Assembly (NCBI GenBank): GCA_020832405.1 | Contig: JAFIET010000042.1 | Coordinates: forward strand, 1 to 33,201 | DNA length: 33,201 nucleotides | Reading direction: 5' to 3' | From: Balneolales bacterium | Lineage (GTDB): Bacteria > Bacteroidota > Rhodothermia > Balneolales > Cyclonatronaceae | Part shown: one piece after another, positions 16,982-25,469 of the stretch | How the letters are laid out: the number at the start of each line of letters is the position of its first letter | How positions within the stretch are numbered: the stretch's first letter is position 1 | Translations under genes and position numbers: made by a program | The notes under the pieces: model-generated | Told to the model about the DNA's origin: nothing | The model's input: the letters and a program-made list of their open reading frames with translations, nothing else | The model's database searches: none

Positions 16982-19900
16982 TTAGTCGGGCATCTCCACA
17001 CCCTGTTCGCGCAGGTACTCAAAGGCGCGCTCAAGCTGCGGATCGCGCCCGTGCAGCAGGTCGTGGAAGGTGTTGCGGACTTCGATATGCGGCTCCACGC
17101 CGGTGAGCTCGAGGTTGTAGCCCTCAAAATCGAAGACGCCCCAGGCCGGCAGGCGGTGACTTGATCCGTCAACCAGGCCCATGGCCGTGGTGAAGATAAT
17201 CCAGCGGTAGGTTGGCATGCCGATAATAGTGCCGAGCCCAAGCTCGCGCAGGCCGGCGGTCGTCATTTCAGCATCGCTGAGGCTCTGCTCGTTGATGAGC
17301 ACCACAATCGGCTTGCCGGCCGGGGCAAAGTTCGGCTGACCGGCCATCGCGCCGCCGCGGAACTGCCAGTTGAGGTACGGCTGCCGGCTGAGGGCCTGAA
17401 TCACATCGTCATGCACGTTGCCTCCGCGGTTGTAGCGCAGATCGAGGATGAGGGCGTCGCGGTGCACAAACTGCCGCGCGAGCTCCTGCTGAAAGTGCTG
17501 CAGCGAGCCGCCGCCCATGTTGCGCATGTGGATGTAGGCCACGCGCTCGCCGGTCATTTCATCGACCTTGTGCTGACGGCTGCGCTCCCATTCGTCGTAA
17601 AACAGGTTCTGAAGCGAACCGGAGGTTTGGGTCTGAACCCGCACGGGGAATTCGGCCCGGCCGCGGGCAAATACGAGCTCAACTTCGCGGCTGCTTCCGG
17701 CATCGGCCACGCTGAAGTAGCGCTCGCGGTTGCCTTCGGTGTTCACGCGGGTGCCGTCAACGGCACGGAGCACATCACCCGGCTGAATCACGGCCTGCAA
17801 ACCTGCGAGGTCGGCATTGCTGCCGTGCAGGATGCGCTCCACCACGAAAGGATCGTCGTTGCGGAACAGGATGCCGGTTGCGAGGGTGCGCGCGTTGAGG
17901 AAGACATTTTCCTCATCGCCCCGGGAGTTGAAGCCCATGTGCGAGGAATTCAGCTCGCCGAGCATATCGTTGGTGAGGCGGCGCAGGTTGGCCCGGCTGT
18001 TGAGGTAGGGCAGAAACTGCGCGTAGTAGTCGCGTAGGGCGTGCCAGTCCTGACCATGAAAGCTTTCCTCATAAAAGTTCTCTTCGAGGTTGGCCCAGGT
18101 TTCGTGGAACATCTGCGCGAACTCGTCCATCAGGTTTCGGCTGAACCGGTGCTCGATGCGGATCCGCTCGGTGTTGTTCCGGTTGAGGTCGAGCTTGTGG
18201 ATGTTGCCGCTTACCAGCAGAAAATGACTGCCGCCTGCAGAGATGATGTCCGGCGCGGTGTTGCGGGTGCCTTCAATTTTGGTGGTTTCGGGCGATTTGA
18301 AAGGCTCGAGCACCGTCTTCCACAAATGGAAGCCCGTGCCGTCGTGGGCCGAGCCGTAAATGACGGTGTGCTTTTCGCCGTCAACCAGTACGAAGGGGCC
18401 GCTTTGGTTGCCGCTGTGCCGGGTGATCTGCTCCCAGCGCTCGTGCAGGCGCTCGGTTTGGATGCTCACCCGAACTTCGGTTTCATCGCTGCTGCTTTCG
18501 GTGAAGAGGGCGTCGAAGCGGTCGAGGCGCAGCGGCGGGTTCTGCGGACTGAGGGCCATGCGCCAGATATTGGCCGCGGTGTTGCCCCGGGGATAAACCG
18601 GCTGAATGCGGTCGGTCGAGAAGTAGATGAATTGGCCGTCGGCTGACCAAAAGGGCGTGTTCTCGGTTACGCCCGTGCGGGTGAGGTTCAGGGTTTCGCC
18701 GCTTTCCGGCTGATGCACGATGATGTCGCGCTCAAAGAAGCGGTAGGCGTTGAAGGCAATCCAGCGGCTGTCGGGCGACCAGCGGATGGTGCTGTTGCGG
18801 AAGGTCCAGAGCTCGTCTTCGAGCAGCAGCCGGCTGTCGTTGCGGGCCGGGTTGAAGAGCATCACTTCGGTTCGGCCGCGGAAGTAGGCGACACTTTGGG
18901 CATCGGGCGAAAGCCGCAGGTTGCGGTGATGCTGCGGCAGCTCGGTGAGCATCATCTCGGGGCCGTCGCCGGTCGCACGCATGCGGAACAGGTTGAAGTA
19001 GCCGCCCAGGGTTTGGGTGTAGAGCAGTTCGTCGTTGCTGAGCCAGATGACCTCGCCGGCCCGTTCGCCGCGAAGGGTGGGCATCTGCCGCACAAAGCGG
19101 CCTTCGGCATCTGACACAAAAAGCTCGCCCCGGGCAATGAAAGCCAGTTTTTTGCCGTCGGGCGACACATCGAAAGCGGTGATGTTGCCCGCGACCTCAA
19201 AAGAGACGGGCAGCCCGAGCGTAGGGGTACGGCCAAGCTGCACGGGAATGAGCCGGGCTTCCGCAGCGGCTACGTCGTAAGCCCACAGCTGATAATCCTT
19301 CTCGAACACCACAACACTGCCGTCGGCACTCACCTGCGGAAACCTGATCGAGCGGTCGAAATGGGTGAGCTGCTTCGGACCGTTTTCGGTGAGGCGGAAC
19401 AGGTTGTACTCGCCGTTGGCCTCGTCGGAGGTGTAGTACACCACGCCGTTCTGATCGATGGTCGGCCACATGTTTTTTCCGTCGTGCACGGTGTGCTCCG
19501 CGAAAACATCTGTTTCGGGATTGTAGGAGCGGATCACGGGATTGAAGGGGCCGCGGTAGCGCTTGCGCTCATAGAAGCGGAAACTCTCCCAGGTATCCGT
19601 AAAGAAGAAATCGCCGGTTTGGGGATGCTGCGCCACATCGTGCGGGAGGTTGAAAAAGTGGCTGTTCATGAGGCGGCGCGGGGTATCGCCGGTGATGCTG
19701 ACCTCCCAGGCGTCTATATAATTGTAGCGGTCGGATGAAAATCGGACCTGCCCGGAATCCCAGGACCAGGAATTGACGAGATTGGAGCCGTCGTGCCAGG
19801 TGAGGCGGCGCACATCACCGCCGGCTACGGGCTTCAGGTACACGCTTGTGTTGCCGTCGAGCTCGGCGGAGAAAGCAAGCCAACGGCCGTCAGGCGAAAA

Positions 19901-20239
19901 CCGGGGATGGGTTTCTTCGCCGGGCATGCCCGTGAGCCGGACCGCCATGCCGCCGCTCACCGGCACCTGCCACAGATCGCCCTCGAAACTGAACACCACG
20001 GTTTGTCCGTCAGGCGAGGGTGCGGGATGCGTGAGGAAAAAGACCTCCGGTGCCGCTGAGGGGCCGGGTTCAGGGGCGGTCATCAGGCCGGCGGGCAGCG
20101 CGACCGCAGGAGGCCCCGGAGCGGCACCGAGCACGACAGACGGCATCCCCCAACACAAAAAAACAAGGCCGGCCGCGAGCAGGCAGGCCGGTACTGAAAA
20201 ACGAAACCACTGATGGAGGTACAGAAAAGGCATCTTCAT
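16982..20239 (-). CDS. Tricorn-like S41 protease, secreted
   Basis: This 1085-aa protein resembles the tricorn protease core. A signal peptide or anchor (about 12-39) points to export, unlike the cytosolic archaeal enzyme. Next come WD40/TolB-like beta-propeller repeats (about 60-640) with recurrent PSPDGQ, FSPDGRWLAFS and SPDGKKLAF blades. A helical linker, a PDZ domain (about 800-880) and an S41 catalytic domain follow. Catalytic residues can be matched to tricorn: Ser766-His767 (LNSSHMGF), nucleophile Ser988 (SLSDAEMTTAGLRELGLG) and Glu1044 (ELTGV). It probably degrades peptides in the periplasm, with the symporter downstream. The stop codon is TAA and the gene is intact. Homologues in this phylum are common and multi-copy. 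Confidence 0.93.
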   Translation of the reverse strand: MKMPFLYLHQWFRFSVPACLLAAGLVFLCWGMPSVVLGAAPGPPAVALPAGLMTAPEPGPSAAPEVFFLTHPAPSPDGQTVVFSFEGDLWQVPVSGGMAVRLTGMPGEETHPRFSPDGRWLAFSAELDGNTSVYLKPVAGGDVRRLTWHDGSNLVNSWSWDSGQVRFSSDRYNYIDAWEVSITGDTPRRLMNSHFFNLPHDVAQHPQTGDFFFTDTWESFRFYERKRYRGPFNPVIRSYNPETDVFAEHTVHDGKNMWPTIDQNGVVYYTSDEANGEYNLFRLTENGPKQLTHFDRSIRFPQVSADGSVVVFEKDYQLWAYDVAAAEARLIPVQLGRTPTLGLPVSFEVAGNITAFDVSPDGKKLAFIARGELFVSDAEGRFVRQMPTLRGERAGEVIWLSNDELLYTQTLGGYFNLFRMRATGDGPEMMLTELPQHHRNLRLSPDAQSVAYFRGRTEVMLFNPARNDSRLLLEDELWTFRNSTIRWSPDSRWIAFNAYRFFERDIIVHQPESGETLNLTRTGVTENTPFWSADGQFIYFSTDRIQPVYPRGNTAANIWRMALSPQNPPLRLDRFDALFTESSSDETEVRVSIQTERLHERWEQITRHSGNQSGPFVLVDGEKHTVIYGSAHDGTGFHLWKTVLEPFKSPETTKIEGTRNTAPDIISAGGSHFLLVSGNIHKLDLNRNNTERIRIEHRFSRNLMDEFAQMFHETWANLEENFYEESFHGQDWHALRDYYAQFLPYLNSRANLRRLTNDMLGELNSSHMGFNSRGDEENVFLNARTLATGILFRNDDPFVVERILHGSNADLAGLQAVIQPGDVLRAVDGTRVNTEGNRERYFSVADAGSSREVELVFARGRAEFPVRVQTQTSGSLQNLFYDEWERSRQHKVDEMTGERVAYIHMRNMGGGSLQHFQQELARQFVHRDALILDLRYNRGGNVHDDVIQALSRQPYLNWQFRGGAMAGQPNFAPAGKPIVVLINEQSLSDAEMTTAGLRELGLGTIIGMPTYRWIIFTTAMGLVDGSSHRLPAWGVFDFEGYNLELTGVEPHIEVRNTFHDLLHGRDPQLERAFEYLREQGVEMPD

Positions 20240-20429
20240 GGCGGATCAGGTTTGGAATGATGAACAGGTTGCGGGTCGGAATTTGTAAAAGGAAGAGAAT
20301 AGGAAATTTCGGGCAGGAAAGGAACAGCCTTTCGGGGCAGGCGCGGGAGAATGGCACGCGGATGACGCGAATCTTCGAACGCGGATTTACGCGGTTTTTT
20401 TTGGGGTGATTATTTTGACACTCCGGATT

Positions 20430-20460
20430 CTTGCCCTCACTGCAAAAAAGTACTACTTTG
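20430..20460 (+). promoter_or_regulatory. Possible promoter of the toxin-antitoxin operon
   Basis: TTG at 20431-20433 is followed 19-20 nt later by TACTTTG (20454-20460), close to the Bacteroidota -7 element TAnnTTTG but one base short. The antitoxin ATG is at 20469, so the leader would be very short or absent. This is a weak match. Confidence 0.25.
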
Positions 20461-20468
20461 AAAGCACT

Positions 20469-20726
20469 ATGAAAACAGAAGTTGCTACATCACTCGAGCA
20501 TCAGGCAGCCAAACTCCTTAAAGAACTCAGGGAAGATAAAGTGCCTGTTCTGATAACCGAACACGGAAAACCATCCGCGTATCTGGTGGATGCGGAGCAT
20601 TTTGAAGACTTACAACAAAGGCTAAAGCTGCTCGAGGGTCTTGCAAGGGGTGAAAAAGCCATACTCGAAGACAGGGTTGTATCGCATGATGAAGCAAAAA
20701 AACGCATGTCCCGATGGCTGGGGTAA
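20469..20726 (+). CDS. Type II antitoxin, Phd/YefM family
   Basis: This 85-aa antitoxin is of the Phd/YefM type. The N-terminal DNA-binding half is recognisable as VATSLEHQAAKLLKELREDKVPVLITEHGKPSAYLVDAEHF, with the family's conserved 'vlIT..GkP.AyLv' core near residues 27-42. The C-terminal half is charged and helical, as expected for a toxin-wrapping tail. The frame is open back to 20406, but the ATG at 20469 matches the family N-terminus. It overlaps the toxin gene by 13 nt, the usual coupling in such operons, and presumably autoregulates it. Its base composition is more AT-rich than that of flanking genes and it sits between repeats, which suggests recent acquisition. Confidence 0.9.
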   Translation: MKTEVATSLEHQAAKLLKELREDKVPVLITEHGKPSAYLVDAEHFEDLQQRLKLLEGLARGEKAILEDRVVSHDEAKKRMSRWLG

Positions 20727-21016
20727 TCTGGACTGAACCAGCGCTTCAGGAGCTTGATGAAATAGCTGATTACATTTCGCTCGATAATCCGGACGCAGCT
20801 AAAAACCTCGTAAGGAACATTTTTAATCGTGTTGACTTACTGGAGATGTACCCATTGAGCGGAAAAATTCTTGTCGATTTTGAGACCTCTTTGTATCGGG
20901 AAATTGTGCTCCCACCCTGTCGCATTTTTTACCGGCCAACTGCTGAAAACGTATATATCATACATATAATCAGGGAAGAGCAACGGTTACATTTTGATAT
21001 TTTGGAATCAAGATAG
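20714..21016 (+). CDS. Type II toxin, RelE/ParE family
   Basis: This 100-aa protein of the RelE/ParE superfamily is paired with the preceding antitoxin. The N-terminus IWTEPALQELDEIADYISLDNPDAA is the ParE-like opening (first strand plus two helices). The C-terminal strands contain YREIVLPPCRIFYRP and VYIIHIIREEQ, the typical 'R-hyd-hyd-Y' and 'hyd-I-hyd-hyd-I-hR' core. Members poison either gyrase (ParE) or ribosome-bound mRNA (RelE). The sequence is nearer ParE-type in its opening, but the target cannot be fixed. It is complete, AT-richer than its neighbours, and ends 23 nt before the right copy of the 15-bp direct repeat. Confidence 0.9.
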   Translation: MAGVIWTEPALQELDEIADYISLDNPDAAKNLVRNIFNRVDLLEMYPLSGKILVDFETSLYREIVLPPCRIFYRPTAENVYIIHIIREEQRLHFDILESR

Positions 21017-21149
21017 AACTAAGGCACTCATCTCATACTTACGCGGTTTTTTTGAGTACCTTCTCTTTTTTGTCAGCAAAGAATAAAATCCGCGGGAATC
21101 CGGCAAAATCCGCCCGATCCGCGTGCCATCATCGCGGGCCATAAGCAAG

Positions 21150-22877
21150 CTACCGGAATGAGCGGTGGCCTTTTTGCGGAGTGCGGTCTGCGGTTAATTT
21201 TTCTTCGGCGAGGCGCTCCACATCGCGCAGGGTGCCGGCATCGGCGGGGCTCAGATCCCAGCGGATGGCCCTGAAGCGCGGGAACCGCAGCGTGTAGCCG
21301 GCCTTGGTGCGCCGGTTGACCTGTATGCCGTCGAATTCGAGCTCGACCACGATACCGGGTTTGAGGGAGTAGGTCGGGCCGAAGCGGTCGGCAATCAGCG
21401 GCTTCATGGCCTGATTGAGTTTTTTGAGCTCCTCATCGGTGTAGCCGCCGTAGGCTTTGCCGATGGGGATGAACTCTTCCTCGTAGCGCTCATCATCCCT
21501 TACAGAAACACCGAGGGTGAAATCGGAGTAGGTGCCGCCCCGTTTGCCGCTGCCCGCATGCGCATACATGATCACCGTATCGAGGGTGCCGCCGGGCTTC
21601 TTGACCTTCAGCCAGGACTTCCGGCGCTGCCCGTACTCATACGTGCTCTCCGGGTGCTTCAGCATCAGGCCTTCGTTGCCGTGCGCGAGGGCGCGGTCGA
21701 AGAAGCGCTCTACATCCCCCTCCTCCCCGATTTCAAACTGAATGCTGCGGCGGATGCCGTGCGCTTCGCACAGGGTTTCGAGCTGCTCGCGGCGCTGCTT
21801 CAGCGGCTCGCCAAAAAGCGGCTGTCCTTCCACAAAAAGCAGGTCGTAGGCAATGAACACGACAGGATGCTTTTTGAGGACGCCCGCGCCCGGCTTTTTC
21901 ACGCCCATGCGCTTTTGCAGCTCCTGAAACGGCTGAATGGTGTCGTCGCGGAACACGCAAAGCTCGCCGTCGAGCACGGCAGCGGGCATCATTTTGGCCG
22001 AAAAATCGGCCACGACCTCCGGAAAGCTTTCCGTGATTTCGTTGAGGTCGCGCGAAAACAGGGCGACCTTCCCTCCTTCGGCGTGCAGCTGACACCGCAT
22101 GCCGTCGAATTTCTCTTCGGCGAGGTAGGCGGTGAGGTCCTCTACCGCGCGGCTCTCAACCGGCGACGCCAGCATGAAGGCGATCGGCTGAAACAGGCGG
22201 AAGCGCGCCGAGCTCAGTTCATTGCGGCGGCACAAAACGGCGGTGCGGCCGAGGCTGCCGGTAATCATGCGGGCGTAGCGCACGTCTTCCGGGTCGTGGT
22301 CAAAAGCCGCGGCAAGGGCCGCGGTGATGCTGCGCGACTCAAAGCCGATCCGCAGACTGCCCTGCCCCATCACCCGGATAAAAAACTTGATTTCGGCGGG
22401 GGTCATTTGGGTCCAGGCTTCGGTGAGCAGCGCCTGCTTGCCCTCACGGCTGCGCTCTTTTTCCAGCCGCTGAAACAGGGCTTCGGTTTCGGTGAGGCTC
22501 AGCAGGGCCGGCTTGCGCTTTGCGATGGCGGCCGGGAGGTTTTCCATCAGCTTTTCGATGGCTTCGCTCGCGCTGCCGGTTGCGGTGCGGCAGGCGCGGA
22601 ACACGAGCTCGTAGTCGATGTCACAGAAACCCGCCGCGCAGACCGCTACGGTGCGGTGTCCGACCGAGGCCCGTTTGCCGGAAACCGACGAAAAGGCGCC
22701 TTCCCCGGCAAACTGCACGGCAAGGGCAACGTCTGCCTCATCGGGCAGGCTCCGCAGGTAATCCGCAAAAAGGCTGATTTTCCGGTTGTTGCCGCGGGTT
22801 TCGGCTATGCGCTGCATCACCTCACAAAAACGCCGGAAGGAAACGCCGTAGCTGCTTTGGAAGGCGGCATCAGTCAT
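21150..22877 (-). CDS. ATP-dependent DNA ligase (ligase-associated cluster type)
   Basis: This 575-aa ATP-dependent DNA ligase has an N-terminal DNA-binding domain (about 1-215), then adenylation and OB domains. The nucleotidyltransferase motifs are intact: motif I EKFDGMR with the adenylated Lys256, motif III VFIAYDLLF, motif IV EGLMLKHP and motif V WLKVKK. The start is decided by GGAGGG (22891-22886) placed 8 nt before the ATG at 22877, the only strong Shine-Dalgarno in this part of the window. That ATG overlaps the exonuclease stop by 8 nt (ATGACTGA), showing translational coupling. In many bacteria this ligase accompanies an MBL exonuclease, an Lhr-type DEXH helicase and a PdeM-like phosphoesterase. 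The last two are not in the window. Confidence 0.94.
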   Translation of the reverse strand: MTDAAFQSSYGVSFRRFCEVMQRIAETRGNNRKISLFADYLRSLPDEADVALAVQFAGEGAFSSVSGKRASVGHRTVAVCAAGFCDIDYELVFRACRTATGSASEAIEKLMENLPAAIAKRKPALLSLTETEALFQRLEKERSREGKQALLTEAWTQMTPAEIKFFIRVMGQGSLRIGFESRSITAALAAAFDHDPEDVRYARMITGSLGRTAVLCRRNELSSARFRLFQPIAFMLASPVESRAVEDLTAYLAEEKFDGMRCQLHAEGGKVALFSRDLNEITESFPEVVADFSAKMMPAAVLDGELCVFRDDTIQPFQELQKRMGVKKPGAGVLKKHPVVFIAYDLLFVEGQPLFGEPLKQRREQLETLCEAHGIRRSIQFEIGEEGDVERFFDRALAHGNEGLMLKHPESTYEYGQRRKSWLKVKKPGGTLDTVIMYAHAGSGKRGGTYSDFTLGVSVRDDERYEEEFIPIGKAYGGYTDEELKKLNQAMKPLIADRFGPTYSLKPGIVVELEFDGIQVNRRTKAGYTLRFPRFRAIRWDLSPADAGTLRDVERLAEEKLTADRTPQKGHRSFR

Positions 22878-23874
22878 CTTCATAGCCCTCCATCTCAAGC
22901 GGCTGACTCGCAATGCCGCGCTCCGCAAGGTAGTGCTGCACCACACGGGGGTTGGGGGTATGGGTGATGTACACCTTGCGCGGATTCAGCTTCTCGGTGA
23001 GCTCAAGCAGCTCGAAAAAGTCGATGTGGTCGGAGAGCGGGAAAAGCTTGTCGATGGTGAGCTGCACCCGGCGCGACTCATGCGTTGCCCAGCCCGAAAC
23101 GTAGGCCACGCGTTTGCGCCGGATGTTGCGCAGCATGGGCGCATCGAGCGAGGAAGAAGGCGTGATGAGGATGCGGCCGTCCTGCACGGTGGCGCGGTCG
23201 TACTTCTCCCAGTTACCGAGAGCTATGCCCGCCTCTTCGTACACCCTGCACAGCTCATAGCCCGCGCCGTGAATCTGCATCGGCACGCCCAGCGGCGCGA
23301 GTCCGTGCATGATTTCCTGCGCCTTGCCGAGGTTGTAGCCCAGAAAAACCGGCGTGTAGCCTTCCCCGAGGGCTTCGGAGGCGAAGCTGCGCATTTCGGC
23401 AAAAAGCTCCTCATGCGGCCGCCAGCGGTAAATCGGCAGCGGGAAGGTCGCCTCCGTGATAAAAAAATCAGTGGCCTCAGGGCAGGCGAAGCCTTCGGTT
23501 ACGGGCGAAGGCGGCGTTTTGTAGTCGCCGGTGTAGAGCACGCGGCCGGCATCGGTTTCGACCTCAATCATGGCCGAGCCGAGAATGTGGCCCGCCGGCC
23601 AGAGCGTTACCCGGCAGCGGTCGAATTCGACGGGCTGCCGAAATGCGAGCTCGGTGACATCCCCCTGAAAGCCGCGCACCCGCATGAGCCGGGCCGTTGC
23701 GGGGCTCGCGTACACGTGCATGTGCCGGTCGCGCGGCAGGTGATCGGCGTGCGCATGGCTCACAAAAATATGCCGGGCCACGTTCCCGGAAACATCCAGC
23801 CCGACCTCCGCATCCGGCAGGATGATGCCGTGCCCGCGCTCGAGCCGGTAATTCAGGTTGGTTTCTTTGCTCAT
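22870..23874 (-). CDS. Ligase-associated DNA exonuclease (MBL/beta-CASP fold)
   Basis: This 334-aa metallo-beta-lactamase-fold nuclease is of the type found beside ATP-dependent DNA ligases. The dinuclear metal site is visible as HAHADH (residues 40-45), the downstream AGHILGSAM histidine, Asp in YTGDYK and the late His in FPLSDHID. The beta-CASP insert occupies about 180-290, with the closing THTPN segment near 310. It is related to SNM1/Artemis-like DNA end-processing enzymes, so a role in DNA end trimming before ligation is likely, by family rather than by experiment. It is translationally coupled to the ligase gene downstream and starts 51 nt after the sugar transferase gene on the same strand. 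Confidence 0.93.
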   Translation of the reverse strand: MSKETNLNYRLERGHGIILPDAEVGLDVSGNVARHIFVSHAHADHLPRDRHMHVYASPATARLMRVRGFQGDVTELAFRQPVEFDRCRVTLWPAGHILGSAMIEVETDAGRVLYTGDYKTPPSPVTEGFACPEATDFFITEATFPLPIYRWRPHEELFAEMRSFASEALGEGYTPVFLGYNLGKAQEIMHGLAPLGVPMQIHGAGYELCRVYEEAGIALGNWEKYDRATVQDGRILITPSSSLDAPMLRNIRRKRVAYVSGWATHESRRVQLTIDKLFPLSDHIDFFELLELTEKLNPRKVYITHTPNPRVVQHYLAERGIASQPLEMEGYEDD

Positions 23875-23925
23875 GGCATGTGAAGGATGTGGGGGCGGGA
23901 AAGGTTCCCCGGGGGCAGGCAGGCG

Positions 23926-24546
23926 TCAGTTTTTGGACAGTTTCAGCACCGTCAGCACGGTTTTGAGGATGATGCCGAGGTCGTACCAAAAGCCGCAGCG
24001 CGCCACATACTGTTTATTGATGCGTACTTTTTCGGGCCAGATCACCTCATCGTTGTAGCGCACCGGGTCGGGCTTGGTGGTGAGGATTTCCTCTTCGTTG
24101 CGGAATTTCAGAGTCGCCGGGCCGGTAATGCCGGGCTTTACGTTCAGGATGATGCGCTCATCGCCCTCAAGGGCATCCATGTAGGCGGGCACATCGGGGC
24201 GGGGACCGACCAGGCTCATATCGCCTTTGAGCACATTCCAGAGCTGCGGCAGCTCGTCGATTTTGGTACGCCGCAGGAAGCGTCCGGCCGGTGTAAGGCT
24301 CCGGAGGTCTTCGGCGGTCGGCACGCCCTTCTCCGAAACGAAGGTCGTTTTCATGGTCCGGATTTTCAGAATCCGGAACCGCCGGCCGTGCTGACCCACG
24401 CGCTCATGCCTGAAAAAGCCGGGGAGGCCGGTACTCACGCGCGCAACGAGCGCGGCGAGGAGAATCAGCCAGCCGGTGAGCAACAGCCCGGTGAGGGCTG
24501 CAGCGAAATCAAACATTCTTTTGCCGTACGAAAGGTAGAAATTCAT
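23926..24546 (-). CDS. Sugar transferase (phosphoglycosyl transferase, PglC/WcaJ core)
   Basis: This 206-aa monotopic phosphoglycosyl transferase moves a sugar-1-phosphate from a nucleotide sugar onto undecaprenyl phosphate, the first step of many polysaccharide or glycoprotein pathways. It is the small form without the extra N-terminal membrane domain of WcaJ. A re-entrant hydrophobic segment spans about 12-36, followed by KIRTM (61-65), the catalytic Asp97-Glu98 dyad in [23 protein letters not shown], and a C-terminal amphipathic tail. The gene follows a glycosyltransferase gene by 48 nt on the same strand. No flippase or polymerase lies in the window. The sugar is unknown. Confidence 0.93.
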   Translation of the reverse strand: MNFYLSYGKRMFDFAAALTGLLLTGWLILLAALVARVSTGLPGFFRHERVGQHGRRFRILKIRTMKTTFVSEKGVPTAEDLRSLTPAGRFLRRTKIDELPQLWNVLKGDMSLVGPRPDVPAYMDALEGDERIILNVKPGITGPATLKFRNEEEILTTKPDPVRYNDEVIWPEKVRINKQYVARCGFWYDLGIILKTVLTVLKLSKN

Positions 24547-24594
24547 TCAAAGAAGGTAACAAAGGCCGCGCATCATAAGAAAACGCGAAGCGGC

Positions 24595-25386
24595 TCAGGG
24601 GCCGTAATATTTTTTAAATCCGTTAAAGGTGTAAACGAGCATCATCGCGGCCGCACGGAAAAAGCCGGCCGATTCCTGCTGCCGGTAAATGTGCCAGATG
24701 TAGCGCATGGAGCGCAGCTTGTTGGAAGAAACCGAGCCCTTCCTCATACGGTACACGGCCAGCACCTTCGGGTTACCGTGAACGGTACCTGCCCTGCGGA
24801 TGAGCTGCAGCCAGAGGGCGTAATCGTTGTTGACCGGCAGCAGCGGGAAGCGGACCGGCCCAAGCGCTTTGCGGTCCAGCACGGTGGTGAGCAGCGGTAT
24901 GGAGCAGGTTTGCAGCAGCTCTTTTCGGGTGATGGCCTCCGGCACGATGAACGGCTTCCGGAGCGGATTCAGGTTTTCATCTACCCGCTCATGCGAGGCG
25001 CAGGCGAAGCTGAAGCCGCCGGTTTCCATGAAGCTGAGCATCTCCCCGAGGAAGTCCGGGTACCAGAAATCGTCGCCGTCGAGGAAGGCCAGATACCGGC
25101 CGCGCGCCAGCTCAAGCGCCCGGTTCCGGGCAGCCGCAACGCCCCGGTTTTCGGAATTGCGAAGTACCCTCATCCGGTCATCCCGTGCGGCAAGTTCGGC
25201 CAGAATCCCCGGGGTTTTATCGGTTGAGGCATCATCAGTCACAAAAAACTCAAAGTCCGTAAACCGCTGTGCGAGTACCGATTCGGCGGCCTGCCTCACA
25301 AAAGCTTCCGCGTTAAACACCGCAGTGATGACTGTGAAAACCGGGGCCGGATTTGATTCCGTTTTTTTGGTGGGGAGCTTTTGCAA
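24595..25386 (-). CDS. Glycosyltransferase family 2
   Basis: This 263-aa GT-A fold inverting glycosyltransferase probably extends the lipid-linked sugar begun by the neighbouring sugar transferase. Diagnostic elements are VFTVITAVFNAEAFVRQAAESVL near the N-terminus, Asp51-Asp52 in TDDASTD (nucleotide binding), ENRGVAAARNRAL, and the metal-binding DGDD at 103-106. The C-terminus is hydrophobic and aromatic and may associate with the membrane. The start appears to be TTG at 25386. No in-frame ATG exists between it and the upstream stop codon. Donor and acceptor are unknown. Confidence 0.9.
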   Translation of the reverse strand: MQKLPTKKTESNPAPVFTVITAVFNAEAFVRQAAESVLAQRFTDFEFFVTDDASTDKTPGILAELAARDDRMRVLRNSENRGVAAARNRALELARGRYLAFLDGDDFWYPDFLGEMLSFMETGGFSFACASHERVDENLNPLRKPFIVPEAITRKELLQTCSIPLLTTVLDRKALGPVRFPLLPVNNDYALWLQLIRRAGTVHGNPKVLAVYRMRKGSVSSNKLRSMRYIWHIYRQQESAGFFRAAAMMLVYTFNGFKKYYGP

Positions 25387-25469
25387 GGGTGATGGATGCT
25401 TTGCCCGAATCCGTTTTCCGGGCTGTCAGAAATTCTGCTGGATGGTGTGATGTGTGTTGAAAATCAGGC

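Larger units (their letters stand above)
20351..21129. repeat. Inverted/direct repeats enclosing a toxin-antitoxin operon
   Basis: ATGGCACGCGGAT (20351-20363) recurs in inverse at 21117-21129, and degenerate symmetry continues inward for about 45 bp (CGCGGAT/ATCCGCG periodicity). A 15-bp direct repeat TTACGCGGTTTTTTT is present at 20387-20401 and 21039-21053, tightly bracketing the two toxin-antitoxin genes. The simplest reading is a palindromic intergenic repeat into which the operon was inserted or recombined, with a duplicated junction. No transposase gene is present. Confidence 0.65.

Noticed and set aside
20351-25386. A new defence island built from toxin-antitoxin, ligase and exonuclease genes
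   Set aside because: Each part belongs to a known family. The ligase/exonuclease pair is a known repair-type cluster on the opposite strand, and nothing shows functional linkage to the toxin-antitoxin operon.
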